The notes: generated by a model not told the origin, from the letters alone. 64,000 nucleotides of DNA from Streptomyces sp. NRRL F-5123 (GCF_000721495.1 NZ_JOHY01000035.1:1-64000), one strand, 5' to 3'; shown: positions 42,899 through 52,817, counted from the stretch's first letter. Program-made: numbers and translations.

Positions 42899-43834
42899 TC
42901 AGACGCGCGCCGGGGCGGCGGGCACCTTCTGCGTAGGCCTCGTCGCGCCCACGTAGTCGTCGCCCTCGTAGCGGTACGGCTCGACGCGGACGGTGGCTCC
43001 GGTGTGCGGCGCGTCGATCATCTGGTCGGCGCCGATGTAGAGGCCCACGTGGTGGATGTGGCTCGGGGCGCCGTAGAAGACGAGGTCCCCGGGTAGCAGG
43101 GGCGCGCCCGCAGGGAGGTGCGGGCCGCGGTGATACTGCTCCTGGGCCGTGCGGGGGAGGGGGATGCCGGCGGCTGCGTAGGCGGATTGGGTGAGGCCGG
43201 AGCAGTCGAAGCTCGTGGGGCCCGTGGCGCCCCAGGCGTAGGGGAGGCCGAGTTGGCCCTGGGCGTAGTTGAGGGCTTCGAGGGCGGCCGGGGTGGCGGC
43301 CCGGGGGGCGCCGAGGGTTGAGGGGCTGGTGTAGAGGGCGGCCTGGGTGAGGACTTGGGAGACGTACCACTCGGCGTGGTTGTAGGCGTAGACGGCGCGG
43401 TGGAGGTCGGTGGGGGCGCCGGAGCGGCAGAGGTAGGTGGCCGCTGCGTAGATCGCGTCGTGGGGGTCGTACGGGGACGGACCAGGGTCACCCGGCGGAC
43501 GGGCGGTCACTGCGGTGAAGGTCGCCGGGAGGAACTGCATTGGGCCTTCCGCCCCGGCGGAGTTGGCCCCTGTCTGGACGCCGGGCAGGCCTGAGCGGCC
43601 GTGGTCGCTCTCGATCTTGCCGATGGCGGCGAGCACGGGCCAGTCCAGCCCCGGGCAGGTCTGAGCGGCGTCGACGTAGAGGGCGAGGTAGTCGGGCGGG
43701 ATGTCGGACAGCGCGGTGGCGCTCGCCATGCTCGCTGTGCCGGTGAAGGGGGAGAGGAGGGACGTCGCACCCGCCGCGGTGAGTGCGACGAGGAGGGTGA
43801 AGCAGGCCAGCGCTGCCGCGACCGCTTTCGCCAC
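42899..43834 (-). CDS. Lytic transglycosylase / NlpC-P60 cell-wall hydrolase
   Basis: 311 residues from GTG 43834. Signal/anchor helix (VAAALACFTLLVALTAAG), a transglycosylase-like domain (AAIGKIESDHGRSGLPG with the catalytic Glu, GPMQFLPATF), then NlpC/P60 (YAWGATGPTSFDCSGLTQSAYAAAG with Cys, HIHHVGLYIG with His). Conjugation operons encode such enzymes to open peptidoglycan for the transfer channel. A GTG at 43951 would add an N-terminus overlapping the upstream gene. Confidence 0.9.
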   Translation of the reverse strand: MAKAVAAALACFTLLVALTAAGATSLLSPFTGTASMASATALSDIPPDYLALYVDAAQTCPGLDWPVLAAIGKIESDHGRSGLPGVQTGANSAGAEGPMQFLPATFTAVTARPPGDPGPSPYDPHDAIYAAATYLCRSGAPTDLHRAVYAYNHAEWYVSQVLTQAALYTSPSTLGAPRAATPAALEALNYAQGQLGLPYAWGATGPTSFDCSGLTQSAYAAAGIPLPRTAQEQYHRGPHLPAGAPLLPGDLVFYGAPSHIHHVGLYIGADQMIDAPHTGATVRVEPYRYEGDDYVGATRPTQKVPAAPARV

Positions 43835-43839
43835 GGGCG

Positions 43840-44865
43840 TCAGCCGCTCGTGCGTACGGAAGCTGGCGGGGGCGTGGGCGACGGGGGAAGGAGTCCGCCC
43901 GGGCTGGGGGCGGCCACACCGCCGCTGCCTACCGGCGTGACCTGCGGCCACGCGGCGAGGAGCCCCGCGAGGCGCAGCCGGCCCGGCGTCGGGCGGTGCG
44001 CGTAGACGGGGAGCCAGTGCTCGCCCGCCGGGTTGCCGTCGGTGGTGAGGTGGTCGGTGGACGCCGTGGCCACGGGGACCCGGGCAGGCTGGTCGAGTTC
44101 GGCGAGGGCCGCGGTCAGGGCGCGGCGTACGGCCGCTTCGCGGCGGGCGGTGGGGAGCCAGAGCAGGAGCGGTGTGGTGATGCCCGTGGTCGTGGCGAGT
44201 TTGGCGTACGCGGGGAGCTTCGCGGCGACGCGGTCGGGGCGCTCGGTGGCGAGGTCGTACTCCAGGAACCACTCGACGGTGGAACCGGCCTCCTGCCAGC
44301 GGGCGTACGCGTCGGGGCGGACGATGTCGCCGAAGTGGCGGGCGCAGCGGGCCTCGGACCACCAGGTGGTCAGCTGCCCGCTTCCGCCGCGCCGCGCACC
44401 CGCGATCAGGGTGGTGAAGACCTCGTTGGTGCCGACGGTGTGGGCCAGGCGCAGCGAGTGGGCGATGCCGATGGCGCGTTCGTGGCGGTAGCCGAGGTCG
44501 CGCGGGTCGAGTCCGTCCTCGTGGGCGAGGATCGCGGCGCCCGCGGCGTCGAGGACGTAGTGCATGGGCGCGGAGCCGGACGGCGCGTACGGCTGGAAGC
44601 GGTCGACGACGCGCCAGGTGAACAGCTCGCGCAGCCGCATGTTCGCCGAGCGCTGCGAGGGCCAGGCCATGGCGGCGAGCTGGGTGCTGGTGAGGACCTT
44701 GTGCTCGTGGAGCATGCGGGCGATCCAGCGGTCGCGGGCGGTCAGCCGGGAGGCGAGGCGGGCGATGTACTCGCCGGTCGCCGCCGCGCGGGGGGTCGGC
44801 CGGGGCGGGCGGTGGGCGCGGAGGGCGCGCTGCGGGATGGGGTTGGTGATCACGGACGGGTTCAC
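43840..44865 (-). CDS. Replication-relaxation family protein
   Basis: 341 residues matching the actinomycete 'replication-relaxation' family: a winged-helix-like N-terminal part (RDRWIARMLHEHKVLTSTQLAAMAW; MRLRELFTWRVVDRF), GSAPMHYVLDAAGA, HSLRLAHTVGTNEVFTTL and TVEWFLEYDLATERPDRVA. Presumed to act on the transfer origin or control transfer. GTG 44865 or the GTG 12 bp downstream. Pro-rich C-terminus. Between the TraG-like and NlpC genes. Confidence 0.82.
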   Translation of the reverse strand: MNPSVITNPIPQRALRAHRPPRPTPRAAATGEYIARLASRLTARDRWIARMLHEHKVLTSTQLAAMAWPSQRSANMRLRELFTWRVVDRFQPYAPSGSAPMHYVLDAAGAAILAHEDGLDPRDLGYRHERAIGIAHSLRLAHTVGTNEVFTTLIAGARRGGSGQLTTWWSEARCARHFGDIVRPDAYARWQEAGSTVEWFLEYDLATERPDRVAAKLPAYAKLATTTGITTPLLLWLPTARREAAVRRALTAALAELDQPARVPVATASTDHLTTDGNPAGEHWLPVYAHRPTPGRLRLAGLLAAWPQVTPVGSGGVAAPSPGGLLPPSPTPPPASVRTSG

Positions 44866-44876
44866 CTCCGGGGAGG

Positions 44877-47309
44877 TCAGGGGGTGCGGCGGGGGTCCGC
44901 GGCGGGGGCGGTGGGCTGCGGCGCGGGGTCGGGCGGCGGCAGGGCGTTGCGGCGGGCCGCGGCGCGGATGAGGCGGGCGCGGCCGGGGACGGGCGGCGGG
45001 AGCTTCTCGGTGACGGCGGTGAAGGCAGGGGCTTCGGCGCCGTGGAGGACGGGGCGGACGACGGCGTGGAAGGCGTCGAGGTTGGACAGGTCGTGGGCGG
45101 TGAGGCGGGGTTCGGTGTGCCGGGCGAGGCGGTGGGCGTCCTCGGGGGAGGCGTTGAAGAAGATCTTGGTGCGGGCGTTGGTGCTGACGCCCTCTTCGAG
45201 TTCCTTCGGCAGCTGGCGCAGGTGCTGGTGGGCGAGGGTCATGGACAGCCGGTAGGCGCGGGCCTCGGCGAGCATGTCCTCCAGGGCGTAGGGGAGGTTG
45301 AGGAAGTTGTGGGCCTCGTCGAGGTAGAGGCCGGCGTCGTGGCGGCGGGGCTGCGGGATGTGGGCGCGGCGGGTGGCGGCCTGCCAGGTGGCGGCGACGG
45401 CGATGGAGCCCATGAGGTGCGCGGTCTCGGTGCCGAGGGCGTCCTTGGCGATACGGACCAGGCAGATGCCGCCGTCGAGGACGGCGTCCATGCTCACGGT
45501 GGAGGGGCCGCCGGCGAGGGCTGCGCGGACGAAGGGGCGCAGCAGGAAGCCGCGGAGCTTGTTCATCAGCGGGGCGGTGACCTGGGCGCGGGCGGGCGCG
45601 GACAGGTCGTCGTACCAGGACCAGAAGCCGCGCAGGATGTCGTCGTGGATCTGGGCGGTGGCGCGCTGCCGGAAGGCGGGGGAGGTCAGGAGCTGGGGTA
45701 GCTCGCTGAGCAGCGGGGTGCCGGGGAGGGCGCGCAGGGTGAGTAGGCCCGCGCGCAGGATGTCGTCGGTGCGCGGGCCCCAGGACGCGGAGTAGACGCG
45801 GGAGAAGATCGACACGAGGTTGTCGACGGTCGCGGCGGAGTCCTCGCCCTGGAGCGGGTTGAGGACCGGCGGGCGGGCCTTGCTGCCCGCGTCGAAGAGG
45901 ATCACCTTGTCCCCGGCGTCCTCGGGCAGCCGCATCAGGATGTCGGTGATCAGGTCGCCCTTGGGGTCGACGACGACCAGACCCCGTCCGGCCTCGGCGT
46001 CGGCGAGGATCATGCGGGCGAGCAGCTCGGACTTGCCCGAGCCCGTGGCACCCAGGACGTGCAGGTGGTGGCGGGCGTCGGGGACGCGCAGGCCGACGGG
46101 CCGGGAATGGCCGGAGTCGGTCAGACCGACGGGACGGACGGCCGCGCCGGTCGTGGGTACGCCGGGAGGGGGCGGGACGGCCCGCGCCCCGGCGCGCTGC
46201 AGAGCGGGGACGGCGTCGTCCCAGGGCAGGTGCGCCAGCGCGGCCAGTTCAGGGATGGACAGCAGGTCGCCGCGGTCGAGGCGGCGTTCGTCGACGCGCG
46301 CCCGTACGCGCCGCAACCGGACGCGGCGGTAGTAGTTGTGCTCGGTGTACGCCGAGAACGCCGCCGCGAGGGCGTGCGCCCGCCCGCGCAGCGCCGCCTG
46401 CTGGGACGGGCTCCGCTCGGCGGTTCCGGCCGCGGCCACGGCGTAGCGGATCCGGGTCTCGTACGACGCCCCGCGCTGCTTGACCACGATCGCCCGGTCC
46501 TCCGCGGCGGTCGCGAGCACGGTCTGCCGCTCCTGGACCGGGGGAGACGGGCGGGCTGGACGGTTCGCACCGGGGGTGAGCAGGTCCAGCAACCGGGCGA
46601 CTACGCGGGCCGAGGCCCCGGCGCCGGTGCGGCGGGCGCGTTTCACCCGGCGGCCGGTGACCGGCCGGGCCAGGACCTGCACGATGGCCTGCTCGTCCAC
46701 GCCGAGCCCGGCCGGAGCGCCGAGGAGCGCCCGGATCGGGTCGGCGGGGAAGTCGGTACGGATCGGCAGTGCTTCGGTGCGGGCGAGCCGCAGCTCGCCG
46801 CCCGCGGCCGCCACTGTGCCCTTCCCCGTGAGGAATCCGCTTCCCGTGGACGTCGTCCGGGTACGTGCGCCGGGCCAGGCCGCCTCGATCGCCCGCTCCA
46901 CCATGCCCGGCGGGATGACGCCGGGCACCCACATCCGGATGCGGATCGTCTCGCGGTCGAAGACGTACTCCCAGGCCAGGTGCGGCTGCCCGGTCCAGTA
47001 GCGGCGCCATGCCGGACGGAGCAGGCCCAGCAGGTTCGCCCACAGGGCCGCGGAGCCGGCCGGGTCGGTGCCGGGCGGGGGCAGGATGCCGACCAGCCGG
47101 GCGTCGGCGGCCAGGCGGCGGCGGAGCCTGCGGCGCCACCACCGGCGGCCCCACGCGGCCGAGCCGAGTACGGCCGCGAGCGCCGGGGCAGCGATCGGCG
47201 CCCACGCGGTGGCCGTCACGAAGCTCTGCCGGAGGACCGAGTGCAGCGTGCCGCCCGGGTCGACGAGGAAGCGGCCCAGCGGGGAGGCGCTTACGGTCGG
47301 GTTCGTCAT
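44877..47309 (-). CDS. TraG/VirD4-like conjugation coupling ATPase
   Basis: 810 residues from ATG 47309, which overlaps the upstream stop (ATGA). N-terminal membrane-proximal region, long middle domain, then HLHVLGATGSGKSELLARM (Walker A about residue 424), VVDPKGDLI and GLYLDEAHNFLNLPYALEDMLAEARAY (Walker B about 661), with LAHQHLRQLPKEL near the end. Acts as coupling protein or DNA pump of the conjugative system. Confidence 0.9.
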   Translation of the reverse strand: MTNPTVSASPLGRFLVDPGGTLHSVLRQSFVTATAWAPIAAPALAAVLGSAAWGRRWWRRRLRRRLAADARLVGILPPPGTDPAGSAALWANLLGLLRPAWRRYWTGQPHLAWEYVFDRETIRIRMWVPGVIPPGMVERAIEAAWPGARTRTTSTGSGFLTGKGTVAAAGGELRLARTEALPIRTDFPADPIRALLGAPAGLGVDEQAIVQVLARPVTGRRVKRARRTGAGASARVVARLLDLLTPGANRPARPSPPVQERQTVLATAAEDRAIVVKQRGASYETRIRYAVAAAGTAERSPSQQAALRGRAHALAAAFSAYTEHNYYRRVRLRRVRARVDERRLDRGDLLSIPELAALAHLPWDDAVPALQRAGARAVPPPPGVPTTGAAVRPVGLTDSGHSRPVGLRVPDARHHLHVLGATGSGKSELLARMILADAEAGRGLVVVDPKGDLITDILMRLPEDAGDKVILFDAGSKARPPVLNPLQGEDSAATVDNLVSIFSRVYSASWGPRTDDILRAGLLTLRALPGTPLLSELPQLLTSPAFRQRATAQIHDDILRGFWSWYDDLSAPARAQVTAPLMNKLRGFLLRPFVRAALAGGPSTVSMDAVLDGGICLVRIAKDALGTETAHLMGSIAVAATWQAATRRAHIPQPRRHDAGLYLDEAHNFLNLPYALEDMLAEARAYRLSMTLAHQHLRQLPKELEEGVSTNARTKIFFNASPEDAHRLARHTEPRLTAHDLSNLDAFHAVVRPVLHGAEAPAFTAVTEKLPPPVPGRARLIRAAARRNALPPPDPAPQPTAPAADPRRTP

Positions 47310-48085
47310 GTCGGCTCCCCGGACCGAGCCGCGCGCCGGGACGAAGGGGCGGCGCCGGCCCCGCGGCGCTCGGCGTCCACCTCGGCCTGCCAGGTGCGGA
47401 AGGTCCTGGTGCCGAGGCGCTTGAGGTAGTGCGGGATGCGGTTGGCGGGGATCCCGACCAGCCGTGGGCCGAGGACGGCCAGCAGGTCGTTGGCCTCCTG
47501 GGAGTTCCAGCCCGCGTCGTGGACGGCCTGCTCGTCGGGGAAGACGTCGGCGACGCGGTCGCGGGCGACGTCCAAGGCCGCGTCCTGGGTGCCGCCGAAG
47601 CTGTAGACCCACAGGAGGTTGTCGGGCGGGTCGGGCTCGACCAGGGCGCGGAAGCGGGCGACTTCCTTGGTGTAGGCGTAGAAGCCGGTCGCGTCCCGGG
47701 CGCATATGACGCGCAGCCACGCCAGCAGGTAGGCGTCGGAGAAGAAGTCGCCGCTGTCGTGGATCCGCACCCACGCGCCGTGGAAGCGACGGCCGCCGAG
47801 TTCAGCGGTCATCGCTTGCTCCCACCCCGGCAGGTCGTCGAGGACGAAGGCGAGGTTCGCGTGGTGCTTGGCACGGACCTTCGGCCAGCGGTAGGTGCCG
47901 TTGCGGGCGTAGCAGACGTGGCGGCAGATCCCGGCGGACGGGCACGTGTTGTACGTGCGCCCGTCGGGCAGCCGTCCGGCCCAGGCGGGGAGCGTCCAGT
48001 TCCAGACGCCGATGGCCCGCATCTCGCGGTTCTGCGTCAGGAGCCGTGAGGGTCGGTCGGAGGAGGGGCAGGGCGCTGGAGGCAT
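47306..48085 (-). CDS. GP88-like protein within the conjugation operon
   Basis: 259 residues. NREMRAIGVWNWTLPAWAG and the Cys cluster TCPSAGICRHVCYARNGTY, then WVRIHDSGDFFSDAYLLAWLRV, FYAYTKEVARF and WNSQEANDLLAVLG. The pattern matches the phage gene-product-88 family of unknown activity. Overlaps the TraG-like gene by 4 bp, so it is part of the transfer operon. Cys clusters suggest metal binding, but spacing does not fit a radical-SAM site. Confidence 0.72.
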   Translation of the reverse strand: MPPAPCPSSDRPSRLLTQNREMRAIGVWNWTLPAWAGRLPDGRTYNTCPSAGICRHVCYARNGTYRWPKVRAKHHANLAFVLDDLPGWEQAMTAELGGRRFHGAWVRIHDSGDFFSDAYLLAWLRVICARDATGFYAYTKEVARFRALVEPDPPDNLLWVYSFGGTQDAALDVARDRVADVFPDEQAVHDAGWNSQEANDLLAVLGPRLVGIPANRIPHYLKRLGTRTFRTWQAEVDAERRGAGAAPSSRRAARSGEPT

Positions 48086-48124
48086 GGTGAGCCCTTCGCA
48101 GCAGAGGCAGGGGGAGCGCGCCGG

Positions 48125-49996
48125 TCAGCCGGCGCCGAGGTCGAGGTAGCCGTCGTCGTCCTCCGCCAGCGCGTACGCCCCGTCGGTGTCCTCGTCGACG
48201 TCGAGGGAGAAGTCGTCCGGTGCGGCGTCGTAGGCGGCCAGCTCGGCGGGGTCGGTGGTGACGAGGGTGTGCTCGGCGGGGGAGGCGACGGCCTGGAAGG
48301 CGACGCGGTGCGTGCCGGTGGACAGCAGCCCCTGTCCGCGGTCGGCCGAGAGCAGGAACTGGCGCTCGCCGTCGGACAGGTTGAAGGTCGTGGTGATCTC
48401 GTCGATGGCCTGCGGTGCCTGCCGCAGCAGGATCTGGGTGGCGGCGTTGGCGACGACGGCTTTGCCGAGGTCGGTGCCGAGGACGTCGGCGGTGTCCTGG
48501 GTGGCGACGGTCAGTCCGGCCCAGCGTTTGCGGCCGGCCTTCGCCATCCGGAACAGGAAGTCGGCCCCGGCGGGCTCCCGCATCAGCAGCCACGCCTCGT
48601 CGACGACGACGAGCCGCGGGCGGCGCAGCGCGGGGTCGGAGATCTTGCGCCAGACGGCGTCGAGGGTGAGCAGCGTGCCGATGGGCTTGAGCTCGTCGGC
48701 CAGGTCGCGCAGCGAGTACACGACCAGGTGCCCCTCGGGCCGGGTGGTGGTGGGCCCGTCGAACAGGCCGGAGAAGGCGCCCTCGACGTACGGGTGCAGG
48801 CGCGCGGCCAGCTCGTCGGCCGTACGGTCCCCGGCCCGGCTCAGGACCTCGGCGAGGTCGGCGAGCAGCGGTGCCGGACGGGCCCAGGTGCGCGGGTCGC
48901 CGGTGATCCCGGCCCGCTGGTAGGTCGAGGTGATCGCGCGGTCGAGCACCGCCCTTTCGGCGGGGGCCGGTTCGGCGCCGAGCAGGACGGCGAGCGCGGT
49001 GTGGAGGAACAGCGAGCGGCGCAGCAGGGCGTCGCGCGGTGCGCTGCGGCGGCCGTCGGGGCGGGTGTGGAGCGGCAGGTCGAAGGGGTTGATGCGTACG
49101 CCCTGGTCGCCGAGGTGGACGTACGTGCCGCCGACCGCGGCGGTGAGGCGGGCGTACTCGTCCTCGGGGTCGATGACGTGGACCTCGATGCCGCGGTAGA
49201 GCGACCGCAGGAGTTCGAGCTTGACCAGGTACGACTTCCCGGCGCCGGAGCGGCCCAGGACCACGGAGTTGTGGTTGTCGAGGGCGAAGCGGTCCCAGTG
49301 GACCAGGCCCTGCGAGCCGATGTTGTAGCCGTAGAGCACGCCGCTGGGCGCGGTTGTGCCGGCCGGGTCGGGCGGCGGCAGGTCGGGGTTGGTGAAGGGG
49401 AAGCTCGCCGCCAGGGCGGCGGTGTCGAAGGTGCGGCGCATCCGGATCGGGTCCAGGCCGAGCGGCAGGCAGGTGACCCAGCCCTGGAGGCTGCGGTACG
49501 TGGTCGGCTTGGCGTCCATCAGCAGGCTCGCGGCCAGCGAGCGTACGGCGGTGACCTCGTCGGCGAGGGACTCGGCCGTGGCCGCGTGCACGGTCAGGTA
49601 CAGGCCGGTGCGGTAGAGCTTGCCCTCGCCGCGGGCGACACGGGCAGATAGCTCGTACGCGTCCTCGGTCGCTGCCTCGACGTGCGGGTCCAGGAGCTTT
49701 CCGTGCTCCTGGGTGTGGCGGCGGCCGGACTCCATCTTGGCCAGCTGGCGCTTGAGGCGGTTCGCGGCGGTGACGGGGTCGATGGGCTCGACGTGCAGGG
49801 CGACGTCGACCCGGCCGGGGTAGGTGAGCAGCGGCTGGAGCCAGCCGGGGTGGACCTCGCGCGGGTAGCCGGTGACGGCGAAGGACGCGACGTGGTCGGT
49901 GCCGACCTCCAGCCGGCGCGGGGTGACGGCGAGGGTGTCGGGGGCGAAGGGGCTCGCGGTGCGCTGCCGTGCCGGGGTGCGGGGCTTCTTGCTCAT
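48125..49996 (-). CDS. VirB4-like conjugation ATPase
   Basis: 623 residues from ATG 49996 (ATGA overlap). N-terminal region with VTGYPREVHPGWLQPLLTYPG, then VVLGRSGAGKSYLVKLELLRS (Walker A about 247), EVHVIDPEDEYARL, LVVVDEAWLLM (Walker B about 460) and GLTVATQDTADVLGT. Energises pilin and channel assembly. Acidic C-terminus. Confidence 0.92.
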   Translation of the reverse strand: MSKKPRTPARQRTASPFAPDTLAVTPRRLEVGTDHVASFAVTGYPREVHPGWLQPLLTYPGRVDVALHVEPIDPVTAANRLKRQLAKMESGRRHTQEHGKLLDPHVEAATEDAYELSARVARGEGKLYRTGLYLTVHAATAESLADEVTAVRSLAASLLMDAKPTTYRSLQGWVTCLPLGLDPIRMRRTFDTAALAASFPFTNPDLPPPDPAGTTAPSGVLYGYNIGSQGLVHWDRFALDNHNSVVLGRSGAGKSYLVKLELLRSLYRGIEVHVIDPEDEYARLTAAVGGTYVHLGDQGVRINPFDLPLHTRPDGRRSAPRDALLRRSLFLHTALAVLLGAEPAPAERAVLDRAITSTYQRAGITGDPRTWARPAPLLADLAEVLSRAGDRTADELAARLHPYVEGAFSGLFDGPTTTRPEGHLVVYSLRDLADELKPIGTLLTLDAVWRKISDPALRRPRLVVVDEAWLLMREPAGADFLFRMAKAGRKRWAGLTVATQDTADVLGTDLGKAVVANAATQILLRQAPQAIDEITTTFNLSDGERQFLLSADRGQGLLSTGTHRVAFQAVASPAEHTLVTTDPAELAAYDAAPDDFSLDVDEDTDGAYALAEDDDGYLDLGAG

Positions 49997-51051
49997 GACC
50001 GGTCCTCTTCGCCGTCGGGCCACGCTCCGGTGATGACGTCCTGCGGGCCGGCGAGTTCGGCGGACGGCGGGAGGAGGCTGTCCGGGTTGCAGGCCGCGGT
50101 GAGGACGGCGGAGGCCTGGTCGGCGTCCAGCGGCGTGATGGTGATGCCGGTCGGGCCCAGCAGCTCGGCCGCCTCGCTCAGCCGCCGGGCCAGCCGGTTC
50201 TCCGCAGCGCGCAGGGCGGCTTCGGTGACGAGGCCCGAGCGGCGTCCCGCCCGCAGTTGGGCGAGCGCGGCCAGCGGTGAGGCGCCGCCGAGGCCGTCGG
50301 TGGGAGGTGCCGCGCCGAGCGGCTCGCGCAGGACGAGCAGGACCTGGCGGCGCAGCAGGACCGACGAACGCCCCAGCTCGACAAGGTAGTCGGCGTGCTC
50401 GCGGGCCGCGTTCTCCAGCGCGGGGTGCGGCAAGCCCGCTGCCTGGGCGTGGAGTTCGGCGATCTGCGCGGACAGGTCCAGGCGCTCGGCTCGTACCAGG
50501 ACCTGGACGGGGGCGGTGAGCGAGTGCAGGTAGCGGCCGAACGCCGCGACGAGAGCTTCCTGCTCGGTCGGGGTGCGCAGCGCGAAGTTGACCGTGCCGC
50601 ATGCCGCGACCGCGGCGAGACCGTCGGAGCCGAGGTCGATCACCCCCGCGTCGTTCACGCCGTCGACGGGGAGGCTCGGCGGGCCGGCCGCTTTCCCGAG
50701 GTGCTCCGTGCCTGACGTGACGCGGGCGGCGAGCCAGGCGGGTGCCGGGTCGGTCCCTTCCGGGGCGGCGATCTGCAGGCGGGCGGCGGCCCGTTGCCGT
50801 ACCGCGGCCAGGACCAGCCGGTCCATCGACATGCCGTCGCGCCGCCCCAGTGCGAGGAAGGCCGCGGCGCCTGCGGTCGGGACGGCGCCCAGCAGGAAGA
50901 CCACCGCGGGGACGAAGCCGCGGCTCAGCGACCACGTCCCGTAGAGGACGACGCCGGTGACGGCGAGGATGAGCAACTGGCGTCCGGTGAGGTTCGCGAC
51001 GACGGTGTCCTCGCGGTCGACGTCGGCCGGGATGCGTACAGGCTGGCTCAC
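49993..51051 (-). CDS. PrgI-family membrane protein
   Basis: 352 residues from GTG 51051, overlapping the VirB6-like stop. ADVDREDTVVANLTGRQLLILAVTGVVLYGTW and FVPAVVFLLGAVPTAGAAAFLALGRRDGMSMDR make the two-helix PrgI N-terminus. The cytoplasmic part is long and ends acidic. PrgI proteins accompany VirB4 in Gram-positive T4SS. Confidence 0.87.
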   Translation of the reverse strand: MSQPVRIPADVDREDTVVANLTGRQLLILAVTGVVLYGTWSLSRGFVPAVVFLLGAVPTAGAAAFLALGRRDGMSMDRLVLAAVRQRAAARLQIAAPEGTDPAPAWLAARVTSGTEHLGKAAGPPSLPVDGVNDAGVIDLGSDGLAAVAACGTVNFALRTPTEQEALVAAFGRYLHSLTAPVQVLVRAERLDLSAQIAELHAQAAGLPHPALENAAREHADYLVELGRSSVLLRRQVLLVLREPLGAAPPTDGLGGASPLAALAQLRAGRRSGLVTEAALRAAENRLARRLSEAAELLGPTGITITPLDADQASAVLTAACNPDSLLPPSAELAGPQDVITGAWPDGEEDRS

Positions 51052-52817
51052 CGGCGATCACCTCCTGGCGGTGTGCGGCGGGGCGGTGGGGGTACTTGGG
51101 CGGCGCCGGCCCGGGGGCGCGGCTCGCGGAAGGTGGCGGGCGGGGGCGGCGCAGTCACCCGCCGGGGCTGCACCGGATTTGCGGGGACCGGCTGTCGGAA
51201 GAGCGGCTGCCGGGGCGGAGGGCCCGTGGGTCGAGCGGTAGCCCGTACCCGCGCAGGCGCACCCGGAGCGCGGAACGTCGGCGTCCCCGGCGGTTGCGCG
51301 GGCCGCGGTACAGGGGCGGGAGTCCCAGGGGCGCCCGGAGCCTGGAACGTCGGCATGGGCGGCGGACCGGCCGCCCGACGCGGAGATGCCGCGGCCTGCG
51401 GGCTCTGCCCCGGTGCCCGGAACACCGGCTGCCCGGGCGGCCGCCGACGCGCGACGGGTGCGGCTGCCGCCGGGTTGACGGCCCGCCGCGGCGCCACCGG
51501 GGCGGGCGCGCCGCCCGGCCGCCGCGGTGTCCCGACTCCGTTCGGCCCGCTGGGGACAGCGGCCCTCGCGTTCCCGGCGCCGCGCAGCATCCCCAGCGTC
51601 TGGTACATCAAGTACGCCCGCGCCGCCCGTCCCGCGAACGACCGGCCCTGGCCGACCCGCACCGACCCCAGGATCCAGAACGGGATCTTGAACAGAATGT
51701 ACGTCAGCGCCAGCGTCACCAGCAGGTTGACCAGCCCGCTCGACACCCCGCCGAACAGCCCCTTCCCGGCGAGCCCGCCGGGGTTCAGGAAGACGCGGAT
51801 CCCGGTGATGAGCGTCAGCGACTGCGCGACCTGGATGGCCAGCACTCCGCCGAACGTCCGCCACCACCACCGGGCGATCCCGTCCGTCTGTGGCAGCGCA
51901 TGGCACATCAGCGCCAGCGGCGCGCCCGCCACGAGGATCACCGTCAGCGCCACCCGCACGACGTACGTGATCAGCAGCGCCACCAACACGCCGATGACGA
52001 CGACCCACATGATGTCCGTGAACAGGTCAGCTCCCGGCACGAAGCTGCTCAGCACGAACGTCGCCAGCGTGTTGCCGGCTCCCTCGCCGTCCGCCCCGGC
52101 GCCCATCACCGCGTGCGAGAGCGCGTTGGCCAGGTCGACCGCCTTGCCCGCCAGGAACAGCGACAGCCCGGCGGCCAGCAGCCCGACGGGGATCCGCGGG
52201 GCGATCTCCTTGACCGAGTACCGGCTCTGCAGAGACTCGTACGACATCAGCACGATCCCGGCGAGCGCGATGAGGATCGCGTAGACCGCCAACACGATCT
52301 CCCACGAGTTCTGCCACAGTTCCCCGACCCGCGGGAGCGACGACAGGCTCGGCGTGGCCAGCAGGGTGTCGCCGAGCAGCTTCAGTAGCGGGTTCAGCGC
52401 CGCGGTGATGATCGTCTTGAAGAAGGCGCCGATCGCGGCGTTGATGCCCTTCGTGATCCACCCGGTGATCCCGCCGGGACCGCCGCCCGCGTCCGGCGGC
52501 GGGGACGTCGCTCCTGGCGCTGGGGTATCGGTGGGTGCCGAACTGCCCGGTTGCGGGATGCAGTCCTGCGGCGCGCACGAGGACGGGGCGGGCGTGGGGG
52601 CGGCGGTCAGCGGCGCGGTCGTGGTCGTCGGGGCAGGTGCGGTCGTCGTGGTGGTCGGGCCCGGCGAAGGTACGGGGTCGGCCCGCGCGGGCAATCCGCC
52701 CACGACGACCGCCACCGTGACGGCCACGGCGGCAGCCAACGCGCGACGCCGGCGCCGTCTGCGGACAGGGGAGCCGCGCCGGGCACGACGGCCCGGCGCG
52801 GCAGGAGCGCTGGTCAC
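51048..52817 (-). CDS. VirB6/TrbL-like membrane channel protein
   Basis: 589 residues from GTG 52817 (4-bp overlap). Signal-like Arg-rich N-terminus, Thr/Pro linker, then about seven transmembrane segments (WEIVLAVYAILIALAGIVL; IMWVVVIGVLVALLITYVV; LVTLALTYILFKIPFWIL). The C-terminal ~180 residues are Pro/Ala-rich with five P-x-F-[RQ] motifs (PVFRAPG, PTFQAPG, PTFRAPG, PLFRQP, ATFREP). Likely the inner-membrane transfer pore. Confidence 0.87.
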   Translation of the reverse strand: MTSAPAAPGRRARRGSPVRRRRRRRALAAAVAVTVAVVVGGLPARADPVPSPGPTTTTTAPAPTTTTAPLTAAPTPAPSSCAPQDCIPQPGSSAPTDTPAPGATSPPPDAGGGPGGITGWITKGINAAIGAFFKTIITAALNPLLKLLGDTLLATPSLSSLPRVGELWQNSWEIVLAVYAILIALAGIVLMSYESLQSRYSVKEIAPRIPVGLLAAGLSLFLAGKAVDLANALSHAVMGAGADGEGAGNTLATFVLSSFVPGADLFTDIMWVVVIGVLVALLITYVVRVALTVILVAGAPLALMCHALPQTDGIARWWWRTFGGVLAIQVAQSLTLITGIRVFLNPGGLAGKGLFGGVSSGLVNLLVTLALTYILFKIPFWILGSVRVGQGRSFAGRAARAYLMYQTLGMLRGAGNARAAVPSGPNGVGTPRRPGGAPAPVAPRRAVNPAAAAPVARRRPPGQPVFRAPGQSPQAAASPRRAAGPPPMPTFQAPGAPGTPAPVPRPAQPPGTPTFRAPGAPARVRATARPTGPPPRQPLFRQPVPANPVQPRRVTAPPPPATFREPRPRAGAAQVPPPPRRTPPGGDRR

